Source of the DNA: Pigoraptor vietnamica
Lineage: Eukaryota > Opisthokonta > Filasterea
DNA: 11,092 nt
Assembly (NCBI GenBank): GCA_943704525.1
Contig: CALSCQ010000918.1
Coordinates: 1-11,092 of the forward strand
Reading direction: 5' to 3'
Shown here: piece after piece, positions 1 to 6,845 of the stretch
How the letters are laid out: every line of letters starts with the position of its first letter
How positions within the stretch are numbered: position 1 is the stretch's first letter
The notes under the pieces: model-generated
What the model saw: only the letters and a program-made list of their open reading frames with translations
The model's database searches: none
Told to the model about the DNA's origin: nothing
Position numbers and translations under genes: made by a program

Positions 1-1736
1 TCCGCCCCTTCCCTCCCACCCGCGTGCACGTCGCGCCTCGCCACCACAAACGCTGACGCCTTCGCAAGCCCCAATCCCACTCCAAGCAGCAGCGCAACCT
101 CAACCTGCCGAACAAACCAACCACGTCAGTCACCACTCACAAGCATACAGGACTCGCACACAGGACAAGGCCATCACACGCAGGACTTGCACAAAGGGCA
201 TACAGCCACGCAGGATATGCACACGCAGGACACGCTCACGCAGGACACGCACCGGCACGCAGGACATGCACACACAGGACTCGCACAAAGGGCATACACA
301 CGCGGGACACGCACAAGCAGGACACACACGCGCAGGACACGCTCACGCAGGACGCACAGATAGAACATGCACACACAGGACACGCATACATCGGACACAC
401 ATATAGGACATGCACATGCAGGACACGCACACAAAGGACACGGACGATTCAAAAGCACCCACCAGCTTGTCATGAAGCTCTTTGTGTCCCTTCTCGACCA
501 CCTTCAAGACAGCGCCTCGTCCAGGAAGACCCCCGGCGTTGCTCAGCACTTCGCTCACGAGCCGCTCCACCGTCAGCCACTGAACGTCGCCTCCTGGCCG
601 GCCTTAAGTTATACCGATCGCGCATTAGACACATTCAAAGAAAACCGTCACCACACAGCCACAAAAAACCCACCAGCTTCGCCACCGCCGTAGCCAAGCG
701 GCATCTGCAGTGCCGAGACAGCCTTGGCCGCCATGGCGTCGAGCACTGTGGGAATATGCGTCGACAACAGCCCATGAAGGCCGCCGCGCCTGTTCATGCA
801 CATTTGCAGGAGACCAACAACCGTCAGGCCCAATCGCTCCTCCGTGTCCCCGCCGCCAAACTTCATCCACGCCTTGTTCGTCGGCTCGACCGTCTTCTTC
901 GCAAACTGTTGGACCGTCGATCCCCGCCGCTTCGGCCGCTTTGGCGCTCGCTCGTCTGCTTCCTCGTCAGATTCCTCGTCCATTGACCCCGCCGCCGCTG
1001 CGAGTCACACGAGACGCGTCGGATCCACGAAGATTCGTCCGAACGCCACTTCCATCGGCATAACCTCGCCGCAACCTACGTCCACCACTGGCGCCGGCAC
1101 ACTGTCCCGCCCGTTCCTCGGCGCACGCTGCAGCCACGCCCCTGGCGCCCCCATGGCAGCCCTGAGTTCGGACAGTACCTGCGCCCCCTTCGCTCCCTTC
1201 GCTCCCTGCGCTCCCTCCGACCCGTCCGCTTCCCCTAGCGTCTGTTGGCTGGTGTCATTGCCGCCCGCCAAAGCATGCCCAACGAGGAGGACGGCGGGTT
1301 GCGACGCTGAAGCGTTAGCCGCGTTCGTTGTGGAGGCTGGCGGATTTCGCGAAAATACGAGCTCGACGAGTTGCCGCACTGTGAGCACGGGAATGCACCG
1401 GTTTCGCACAAACCACTCGCCGCTCGGCGGCGCGCTCTCGCTCCTCTCGCTTGGCGTCGTACTCAGGCATTCGGCAAGTGTCTTCGCCTCCACAACTCCC
1501 GCAACTCTGCCGCAGACCACGTAAATCTCCGACGGATCGCCCAGAGTGTACCACGCCCGCAGCACCGCGAGGTCAGTTCGAACGCCAAAGAGCCCCTCAA
1601 ACACCGGCGATAGGCGAAAAAATTCCCCCTCTCCAATTTCAACCGCCGCCGACACCGCCTTCAACTTCAATCCCCTAGACCACACCACCCGCCACCCCGG
1701 CCCTTCCACCTCCCCCTCGTAATACCGCCTCTTCAT
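1..1736 (-). CDS. Spliced gene of unknown function, 3' end beyond window
   Basis: I do not recognise this protein. The start is ATG at 1736. Reading frame, splice consensus and phase support these segments: 674-1736 (holding an in-frame TGA at 1005-1007), intron 594-673 (80 nt, donor GTGGGT, acceptor GGCCAG), exon 463-593, intron 105-462 (358 nt, donor GTGGGT, acceptor TTCGGCAG), exon 1-104 running off the window. Phases match at both junctions (phase 1, then phase 0). The first half is a non-repetitive mixed sequence, then an Ala/Gly/Ser-rich low-complexity stretch with EGAQGAKGAKGAQ. After the TGA come an acidic run (MDEESDEEADE) and a basic cluster (PKRPKRRG) that could be a nuclear localisation signal. 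The last exon reads hydrophobic (VALLLGVGLGLAKA). The TGA probably lies in an undetected intron: removing 998-1102 (105 nt, GTGTGC...GCAG) or 998-1015 (18 nt) keeps the frame. Exon structure downstream is fairly sure, the 998-1102 part is not. No function is inferred. Confidence 0.6.
143..445. repeat. Degenerate minisatellite inside intron
   Basis: A tandem array built on a roughly 15-nt word close to CAGGACACGCACACG, with many variants (caggacatgcacac, caggacacgctcacg). A longer-order element, actcgcacaaagggcatac, recurs about 95 nt apart near 185 and 280. On the minus strand it reads GTGTCCTGCGTGTGC and gives cysteine/valine-rich spurious ORFs in several frames. The array lies wholly inside the predicted 105-462 intron of the gene on the minus strand. 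Confidence 0.85.
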
Positions 1737-1877
1737 GGTCGCTTCTCTGACCCTTTCCCAACGTACCGAAACTAAGCGTACATTGCTCTCTCTTGTTTCA
1801 GTGCTGCCGTTGAGTTGCAGCAGAACTACTATGACCGCAAGTCCTCTCTAAAACACGTGATCCATCTCTCTGCTGCT

Positions 1878-2180
1878 ATTGGTCAAATGATGTGTGATCC
1901 CCTTCCCGTCATTGGTCAGAGACAGCAAGGCGCTCCAGGTCCCTTCCCGTCATTGGTCAGAGACAGCAAGGCGCTCCAGGTCCCTTCCCGTCATTGGTCA
2001 GAGACAGCAAGGCGCTCCAGGTCCCTTCCCGTCATTGGTCAGAGACAGCAACTCAGGCGCTCCCGTCAATGGTCAGAGACAGCAAAGGCGCTCCAGGTCC
2101 CTTCAGTTCCTGCCATTTTGGTCAGAGACAGCAAGGCGCTCCAGTTCTCTCTGACTCAAGGTCTCTTTGTCATTGTTCAG
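1878..2180. repeat. 41-nt tandem array carrying ATTGG (CCAAT) boxes
   Basis: Near-identical 41-nt units contain cattggtcagagacagcaa followed by ggcgctccaggtcccttccc. ATTGG falls at 1911, 1952, 1993 and 2034, exactly 41 nt apart. A divergent copy lies upstream at 1878, and degenerate ones (caatggtcag near 2067, cattttggtcag near 2114, cattgttcag near 2171) lie downstream. On the minus strand each perfect unit presents CCAAT. The array starts about 140 nt upstream of the ATG at 1736, so it sits in the promoter region of that gene. A regulatory role (NF-Y-type binding) is inference. The units adjoin directly with no unique spacers, so it is not CRISPR. Confidence 0.9.
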
Positions 2181-2339
2181 ACCGAGTTGCAGTTTTAGTC
2201 GAACGTCAGTCTTACCCTCGGCTCTATCTTGCCGGCCTTCTTTTCACAGAACCTTGCCGGCGAACGTGAGCCGGTCCACCACCCCGTTTTGCGCAGACGT
2301 GGTCGTTCTTTTGTCAGACCCAGCCGGCGTTCCGGTGAA

Positions 2340-2840
2340 CCGGTCCCCCGCCTGAAAAAGTTTTGGGCAAACTCGGTCGTTCTTTTTTACACAACCCAGC
2401 TGGCGATCGTGAGCCATTCCCCACTGGAAAAAAAGTTTTGGGCAGACTCTGTCGTTTTCTTTTCCGCACAGATTCGGCGATCGTCAATCGGTTCACCCGC
2501 TAGAAAAACGTTTTGGACAGACTCTGTCGTTCTCTTTTCCGGACAGATTCAGTCGGTTCACCCGCCGGAAAACTTTTCCGGACAGATTCGGCGATCGAAC
2601 CGGTCTCCCACTGGATTGGGCAGACTCTGTCGTTTTTTTTTTTGGACAGAATCGGCGATCGTGGATCGGTTCACCCTCTGACAAACGTTTCATGCAGACT
2701 CTGTCTTTCTTTGCGGACAGATTCGGCGATCGTCAGTAACCAGTCCACCCGCCGGAAAAAGTTTTGGGCAAACTCGGTCGTTCTTTTCACACAGCCCAGC
2801 CGCGGTTCCCCCCGCTGGGAAACATCTTCCACAGTCTCTG
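2340..2840. repeat. Degenerate ~75-nt tandem repeat family
   Basis: About seven diverged units share three blocks: gggcagactctgtcgtt followed by a T-rich run, cagattcggcgatcg, and cggttcacccgccggaaaa. The first block recurs near 2366, 2441, 2515, 2615, 2695 and 2767. The palindrome CGATCG occurs at 2404, 2478, 2592, 2656 and 2727. Where the period is 75 (25 codons) a plus-strand ORF stays open by arithmetic and shows repeating KKFWADSVV-like words. I see no sign that it is translated. Confidence 0.8.
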
Positions 2841-3249
2841 CCGCCCTTTTTTGACCCAGCCCGGATTTGACATTGTTTCAATGCCCCAATTTCTTCCTTG
2901 TTTCTATTTCCTGACCGACGGAAAATTTGTCGCGCCCCAATTTCGTCCGAGTTCTCGCGTACTTCAAAGTCATCCGACGTCTCGCTCAATTTACGATCCA
3001 GAGTGACACGAATGGAAAAAACTGAAAAATAGGAAGGCGGGAAAAAAAGGTCCCGACATTCAATATATCGATTTTCTCTTGTATTTTTAACAGTTCTGAA
3101 AAAAGTTCCTGAATAGGAAATTGGCCCCTTGCAGCCTAAAAGAGTTGCACAGGCGCATGGCCACTGTTGGTCCTGGGTTCTATTCAGTTCCCGCCAACAA
3201 CACGGCCCTTCCGACCTCCAATTGCAACAAAATGGACAAGTCGGTCCGC
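2841..3249. other. Intergenic, no gene seen
   Basis: No convincing coding region, RNA gene or clear repeat is visible here. Local composition varies from a GC-rich part to an AT-rich part around 3010-3120 with A-tracts and caatatatcgattttc. ORFs that cross it on either strand have low-complexity content and no family motifs. Confidence 0.5.
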
Positions 3250-3530
3250 CTATTATGAAACGGACAGTCACTTGCAGATCGCCAAACACAGTCCCGTCTG
3301 CGAGTAAAACGCCGCGTGCGCGTGTGCTTGTTGTTGCGTTCCAAAAAAAAAAAAAGATCACCACTGGCGTAAAAAATTGCGGCACGGTCCCAATTAAACG
3401 GCCGGCAATCACTTGCCGATCGCAACAAAAAGTCGGGCCCGGCCGCGTGTAAAACGTCGCATGCGCGTGCGCTTCTCGTTGCGTTAAAAAAAAAAAGATC
3501 ACCACTGGTGTAAAAAATTACAACGCCTCC
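3250..3530. repeat. 141-nt tandem duplication with A-tracts
   Basis: Two diverged copies plus the start of a third. Anchor words repeat 141 nt apart: tcacttgc(a/c)gatcg at 3268 and 3409, and gatcaccactgg(c/t)gtaaaaaatt at 3356 and 3497. Each unit ends in a GTTGCGTT word followed by 11-13 adenines. The first copy has CpG-rich text (cgccgcgtgcgcgtg), matched in the second by gtcgcatgcgcgtgcgc. The A-tract at each unit end recalls a retroposed element, but I see no internal RNA polymerase III promoter or target-site duplication. Confidence 0.8.
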
Positions 3531-3755
3531 CTCGTTCATCGTAATCTTTTTGTGCCCAAATGATGATCGTTCCTCCTCAGTGAATCCAGTGCATTTTGGG
3601 TGCCAATCCCGGCGTTCCAACTGCGGTATAAGATGCCAAATCGTCCTTGGCAGCCACCCAGACTGCGTTGCACTTAAGCGAACAAGTCCCGCTATTTAGT
3701 ATGCAAAGACAAGAAACGAAATCTAGCATAGTTGTACAATCACGGCATCCGCACT
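3531..3755 (-). other. Presumed 3' flank of the sirtuin gene
   Basis: This stretch follows the sirtuin stop codon on the minus strand. It has no ORF with family features and no repeat that I can see. No clear AATAAA-type polyadenylation signal is present immediately after the stop. Confidence 0.35.
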
Positions 3756-4703
3756 TTAAATGCGAGCGGCGGATGCGCTCAGTCGTTGGAACGCCGCCTC
3801 GCAGTCGCCCTCGTACAGGACGTCCCTGTAATTCCACGGACGTCCAAAGGCAAACTTTTTTGGCTTCCGCGAGACGCTCTCCTTCCAGTCGGCCAGCAGC
3901 GACGGCGGGCACTCGTTGCTGATGTAGAGGCGGGGCACGTGGCGGCACAGCACGCGCGGGATGGACGCCACGGGCTCCGTGGTGAGCGTCGTACCCGCGA
4001 TTATCAACACTGCCGGCTGCCTGTTCGCGTCCGCCACGTCAGCCCGAATCTGGGCCGCGCTGACTCGGACGGTTTCCCCGTAGAGCACGATGCCGCCGTC
4101 GTCAAACACGGATCCGTGCGGCTGGACCACCAGTTCGCTCGGTAAGCCGGCAATTTTCTCCAATCCGTCCACGTTCTGTGTGTACACGCGCCGGAGCTTG
4201 CTGGCCGAGTGCAGGTCGCGCAAAAACCGGTGGGCCGCCGGCAGCCTTTCTTGGCGGGCAATTTGCTCGACCGACTCCCTCAGTGCCGACTGGAAGCACG
4301 CGAGCGACTCGGGGTGCGTCTGCCTGCTGGAACTGTCAAACAAACGCTCTGCGCTGCACCCGTACCGATCGGCGAAGGTGGCGTCGTTGTAAGCGCCGGT
4401 TGCCGAGCGAAAGTCCTGGATGCCCGCCGGAGTGCTGACGCCCGCCCCAAACAGGCAGACGACCGAGCTGGGCCAGCAATTGGCAATCAGCTCGCAGACT
4501 CCGTCGAGCGTCACCGAGGGCAGCCGCTGGTACCGCTCCTTGCGGCGCGCAGCAGCCGCGGCCGCATTCTCCCTAAACTCTGTGCGAGTGTCCGCCACTC
4601 GCCCCATTTTCTGCACTGATTCAGCACAGATGTAGGTGTGGCGCTTAAAAGCGGGTGCGGTCATTTTTTTCCCTCCTGGGGCTTGGCTCGGCGCAAATTG
4701 CAT
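3756..4703 (-). CDS. SIR2-family NAD-dependent deacylase lacking the zinc module
   Basis: A single open frame of 315 aa. Sirtuins use NAD to remove acetyl or other acyl groups from lysines. Visible motifs: GAGVSTPAGIQDFR (residues 86-99, NAD-binding loop), TQNVDGLE (175-182), HG (196-197, catalytic histidine), GIVLYGE (204-210), GTTLTTEP (237-244), YISNE (260-264, NAD/base contact region) and GDCEAAFQRL (299-308) at the C-terminus. The VLYGE wording recalls the Hst3/Hst4 group. Only seven residues separate HG from VLYGE, where sirtuins usually carry a domain of several tens of residues with four zinc-binding cysteines; none is present and the DNA is open throughout. The N-terminal 65 residues are an Ala/Arg-rich extension. 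The ATG at 4664 follows AAAAAA and may be the true start (302 aa). The gene is GC-rich like the host flanks. Fold is near certain, catalytic activity is not. Confidence 0.92.
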   Translation of the reverse strand: MQFAPSQAPGGKKMTAPAFKRHTYICAESVQKMGRVADTRTEFRENAAAAAARRKERYQRLPSVTLDGVCELIANCWPSSVVCLFGAGVSTPAGIQDFRSATGAYNDATFADRYGCSAERLFDSSSRQTHPESLACFQSALRESVEQIARQERLPAAHRFLRDLHSASKLRRVYTQNVDGLEKIAGLPSELVVQPHGSVFDDGGIVLYGETVRVSAAQIRADVADANRQPAVLIIAGTTLTTEPVASIPRVLCRHVPRLYISNECPPSLLADWKESVSRKPKKFAFGRPWNYRDVLYEGDCEAAFQRLSASAARI

Positions 4704-4947
4704 TGGGCAGGCTAGCTCAGTCAGTCAAATGGACTCGAGTCCGGCTGCCGTGAGCACAGCGGCAAATTAAACGTGCCGCCGGCGACCGGTCGAATGCTTT
4801 AGAGAATGTCCACGAAAACTATTTACGTGACATACATTCAAGCCTGAACGTGCTGACTCGAAGAGCACAGACACCCGGCCGTCAGGTGGTGAGCGGCGGA
4901 AACGCTCTTAGGATTTTGGGACGGTCAAGGCTAAATGTACCGCATTT
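4704..4947. other. Intergenic region between sirtuin and viral-like island
   Basis: This presumably holds the sirtuin promoter and, from about 4905, the junction with the AT-richer island. A perfect 12-nt palindrome, ggactcgagtcc, lies at 4731-4742. It is flanked by ggcaggc (4706-4712) and ggctgcc (4743-4749), which pair with one mismatch. The text between includes tagctcagtcagt, reminiscent of a tRNA A box. The element is too short for a tRNA. I see no TATA box or terminal repeat. Confidence 0.4.
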
Positions 4948-5232
4948 TCATTCTCTGCAACTGACGCGTCGGGATCGGACTGGTTTCCCTTGACTGTCGC
5001 TGACAATGGGACCCACTTTCTCTCCGTCATAGAGCTTGTCTTCCCCTTCATAATCCAAGTGGGCTTCGGGCAGGTGGAGAGTTCGCCCGTTGTCGAAGAC
5101 ATTCTCGACATAAATCTTCATGAATTCATCCCACTTTTCGGGAGGGACGTGGTAACATGCACGGGGATTCCCCATGCTTGTGTGCGTGAACCCCTCGCCC
5201 TTCCCGACCTTGAACGATTCCAAAGTGGTCAT
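4948..5232 (-). pseudogene. Truncated NCLDV-type primase N-terminus (D5/C962R-like)
   Basis: A 94-aa frame starting at ATG 5232, preceded by an AT-rich stretch. Residues 12-65 (around GEGFTHTSMGNPRACYHVPP and GRTLHLPEAHLDYE) match the wording I associate with the opening of archaeo-eukaryotic primase/D5 helicase proteins of asfar-, irido- and marseille-like viruses: THTS, then an aromatic/Ile-Pro motif, then LHL-E-H. In that family the acidic catalytic residues follow soon after. Here the similarity ends at about residue 65, the remaining 30 residues look unrelated, and a stop follows. The helicase half is absent. It could be a 3'-truncated fragment left at an integration border, since the composition change lies just beyond it. 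A small intact protein is the other possibility. The family call rests on recalled motif spacing, not on a search. Confidence 0.5.
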
Positions 5233-5299
5233 TGTATGTTTTTCCTTTGGATTTCAATATATTCAGATTTTAAATAAATTTTGCGTAAATCCCAAAGTA
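5233..5299 (-). promoter_or_regulatory. AT-rich leader upstream of primase-like fragment
   Basis: The 67 nt between the membrane ORF stop and the primase-like ATG are strongly A/T-rich (minus strand: atttaaaatctgaatatatt). Short AT-rich upstream regions are typical of large DNA virus promoters. No specific motif is assigned. Confidence 0.35.
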
Positions 5300-5659
5300 T
5301 CATTCAATTTTCGACGGATCAATGACAATTTTCTTCGTCTTGTAATAACTTTTAGAACCCAGCACGATGACGCGAATGGAAACCCCCACTAAGAAATCAA
5401 AGACGATGGCGATGCCCAAATTCACAAAGTCAATATTGCCGTCCTTATCGAGAATGAAGTAGGGCCGCCAGACGAGGAGAACAATGAAGAGGATGAAAGA
5501 TGCGAGGAGCACTTCGTTCACGAAATGCGAAATCTCAAAAAAGATGGCGAAAATATTCACCGAAATGCCAACGAACAAACTCGTTGTCCAGAAGAGAGGA
5601 TACCTAAAGATGAAGACAGACCTCTCGAAGGAGGGATCGTCTCCATGGATTTCAACCAT
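5300..5659 (-). CDS. Small multi-pass membrane protein, viral-like island
   Basis: A 119-aa protein of unknown family. Three hydrophobic segments are visible: about residues 23-44 (FWTTSLFVGISVNIFAIFF), 48-65 (VNEVLLASFILFIVLLVW) and 77-100 (FVNLGIAIVFDFLVGVSIRV). The C-terminus is Lys-rich (KSYYKTKKIVIDPSK). The start is ATG at 5659, preceded by aataataaat. It shares an AT-rich 55-nt gap with the divergent cysteine-rich gene. The next gene on the same strand (primase-like) starts 67 nt after its stop. Small multi-pass proteins of this sort are common in large DNA virus membranes, but I cannot name a homologue. The frame is intact, with no sign of decay. Confidence 0.6.
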   Translation of the reverse strand: MVEIHGDDPSFERSVFIFRYPLFWTTSLFVGISVNIFAIFFEISHFVNEVLLASFILFIVLLVWRPYFILDKDGNIDFVNLGIAIVFDFLVGVSIRVIVLGSKSYYKTKKIVIDPSKIE

Positions 5660-5714
5660 ATTTATTATTCTCTTCTCTGTATTATTATTTTATTTTTTGC
5701 ATGCTAAATCAGTA
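5660..5714. promoter_or_regulatory. AT-rich divergent intergenic region
   Basis: A 55-nt stretch between two divergent ATGs (5659 minus, 5715 plus), containing tttattattctcttctctgt and attattattttattttttgc. It must carry the start signals of both genes if both are expressed. Its strong A/T content contrasts with the ORFs. An upstream in-frame ATG at 5484 would read through it and overlap the antisense gene entirely, which is why I choose 5715. Confidence 0.45.
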
Positions 5715-6506
5715 ATGTCAGTTCCGCTTCCACTGACGTTCTTTGGCATACTAATCGTTCTTTCCTTATTGGCTTTCTTCTTCTTGTACGCGAAGGATAA
5801 GAAAAACCCGTTTCCGACTTCCTCTTTCCTCAACACGCCCTGCAAGAGGGGCACATTCATTTCGTGCAAGGGCTGGTTGGATGGCGCTATTGCTGACTTA
5901 CCTTCGAAGGGCCAAATAAAACCGCCAACTGTGAATCAGAACCTCGTCAAAACGGCTGTTCGGATGTGTAAAGATGACGAAAGCGGCTACGAGCCCGTCT
6001 GTCAAGTGACTTACTGCGACCAAGGCACGTCGCCAACAAATATTCTCCCATCAAATCTTTCGCAGAAGGGCGGGATGAACAAAAACTGCGCCCTTCCCTT
6101 GGGGCCTTCGCTCGTTGGAGGTTACATGAAGGACGATGGGAGTTACAGCAGTGAAAATCCAGGGAATGACGATTATGTGAAGAGCTATCTCTACTCTTGC
6201 GGCATTGAAATACGCAACGACCAAACATGTGCTGCCGCGACGTATACTGACAATTTTGAAACCTTCTATAATGTCTACAAGCCATTTGCATGCGACGATT
6301 CATGCCAGTCCCAATCGCTCCAAATTCCAAAGGACGACAAAGTCTCTTGTTCGACCAAAAATTGGTGTTCCACGTATGGATACGGGTGCGGTTTGTGTGA
6401 GACCTCCAACACACCCTGGACCGATTTGAATACCTGTCCCCAACAAGACTGTCCCAAAACATATGGTCCAAAGATAAGGCAAAGTCTCTGCCCCCTTTCA
6501 CCTTAG
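5715..6506 (+). CDS. Cysteine-rich membrane-anchored protein, viral-like island
   Basis: A 263-aa protein. Residues about 5-26 (PLPLTFFGILIVLSLLAFFF) form one N-terminal hydrophobic helix followed by KDKKN, which suggests a signal anchor. The rest contains 17 cysteines, several in C-x2-5-C spacing toward the end (WCSTYGYGCGLCETS, TCPQQDCPKTYG). Such a layout fits an oxidised domain, as seen in virion membrane or entry-complex proteins of large DNA viruses. That comparison is by architecture only, and I do not recognise a family. The gene is intact and intronless. The frame is open upstream to 5484, but that extension would run antisense through the neighbouring membrane gene. A 129-nt gap separates it from the convergent small membrane gene. 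Confidence 0.65.
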   Translation: MSVPLPLTFFGILIVLSLLAFFFLYAKDKKNPFPTSSFLNTPCKRGTFISCKGWLDGAIADLPSKGQIKPPTVNQNLVKTAVRMCKDDESGYEPVCQVTYCDQGTSPTNILPSNLSQKGGMNKNCALPLGPSLVGGYMKDDGSYSSENPGNDDYVKSYLYSCGIEIRNDQTCAAATYTDNFETFYNVYKPFACDDSCQSQSLQIPKDDKVSCSTKNWCSTYGYGCGLCETSNTPWTDLNTCPQQDCPKTYGPKIRQSLCPLSP

Positions 6507-6635
6507 TTCAGTGATTTCTGTTTTTAGAGACAGCAGAGCCAATGCGCACATACATCGTCCACATCTACAAGGTGGTTACAAAGTGTAGGTCGTGAGCGTT
6601 TGCCCTCGTCTACTGATTTCGCGTTGTTGCAGACG
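6507..6635. other. Gap between convergent genes
   Basis: This 129-nt spacer separates two convergent stop codons. It includes a short T run (tttctgttttta at 6516-6527) close after the plus-strand stop, possibly a 3' processing or termination signal. Nothing coding is recognised. Confidence 0.3.
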
Positions 6636-6845
6636 TTAGAAGAAATAGGACGGACATGTGATTCTTATAAGCACGTAGACAATTGCAAAGAGGGCGCCTT
6701 GAATGATAACTGCCGTCGTGGTAGTCTGTCCGCTTGCATATACACCTTCCGCAGTGGGAGACAGGGTAATGAGCATGCCAGGAGAAAGGAGGAGAAAGAG
6801 AATTGTCGGAATGATTATGTTCATAAACAATGTATTTTGTGCCAT
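6636..6845 (-). CDS. Two-helix 'LSPG' membrane protein, DUF3339-like
   Basis: A 69-aa protein starting at ATG 6845. The frame is open upstream to 6944, but that part is translated A/T-rich leader. Helix 1 covers about residues 9-27 and contains the words IPTILFLLLSPGMLITL; helix 2 is about 42-60 (AVIIQGALFAIVYVLIR). The pattern of a first helix ending in LLSPG, then L-x-P, a short polar linker with a Gly-Gln-Thr-Thr turn, and a second helix resembles the small plant DUF3339 proteins and similar tiny membrane proteins of giant viruses. Function is unknown in both. An alternative start is the internal Met at residue 8. The gene is convergent with the cysteine-rich gene. Confidence 0.6.
   Translation of the reverse strand: MAQNTLFMNIIIPTILFLLLSPGMLITLSPTAEGVYASGQTTTTAVIIQGALFAIVYVLIRITCPSYFF

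Noticed and set aside
130-473. Several minus-strand ORFs rich in Cys, Val and Arg
   Set aside because: They are translations of the 15-nt minisatellite in different frames and lie inside a predicted intron.
983-1007. Two separate genes, one ending at 1005 and one starting at ATG 983
   Set aside because: They share one frame with only 21 nt between stop and ATG, which is more simply explained by an intron or a sequence change; it is kept open as a finding.
1790-1890. Plus-strand exon-like segment after ttgtttcag, reading VELQQNYYDRK
   Set aside because: It looks protein-like for about 25 codons, but there is no partner exon or family motif, and it runs into the 41-nt repeat array.
1815-2269. 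Plus-strand ORFs across the 41-nt array; possible CRISPR
   Set aside because: The repeated VRDSKALQVP words come from the DNA repeat. Units adjoin with no unique spacers, and the genome is eukaryotic.
2229-2681. 150-aa plus-strand ORF with KKFWADSVV repeats
   Set aside because: A 75-nt period keeps a frame open by arithmetic; units change length and break the frame, and no start context or family signal is seen.
2690-3505. 271-aa minus-strand ORF across repeats and A-tracts
   Set aside because: It translates poly-T into Phe runs and crosses two unrelated repeat families, so it is very likely spurious.
4706-4749. A tRNA gene
   Set aside because: The A-box-like and B-box-like words are only about a dozen nucleotides apart, and no anticodon arm fits.
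5947-6501. 184-aa minus-strand ORF antisense to the cysteine-rich gene
   Set aside because: Arg/Ser/His-rich shadow of the real frame, which has an anchor helix and ordered cysteines.
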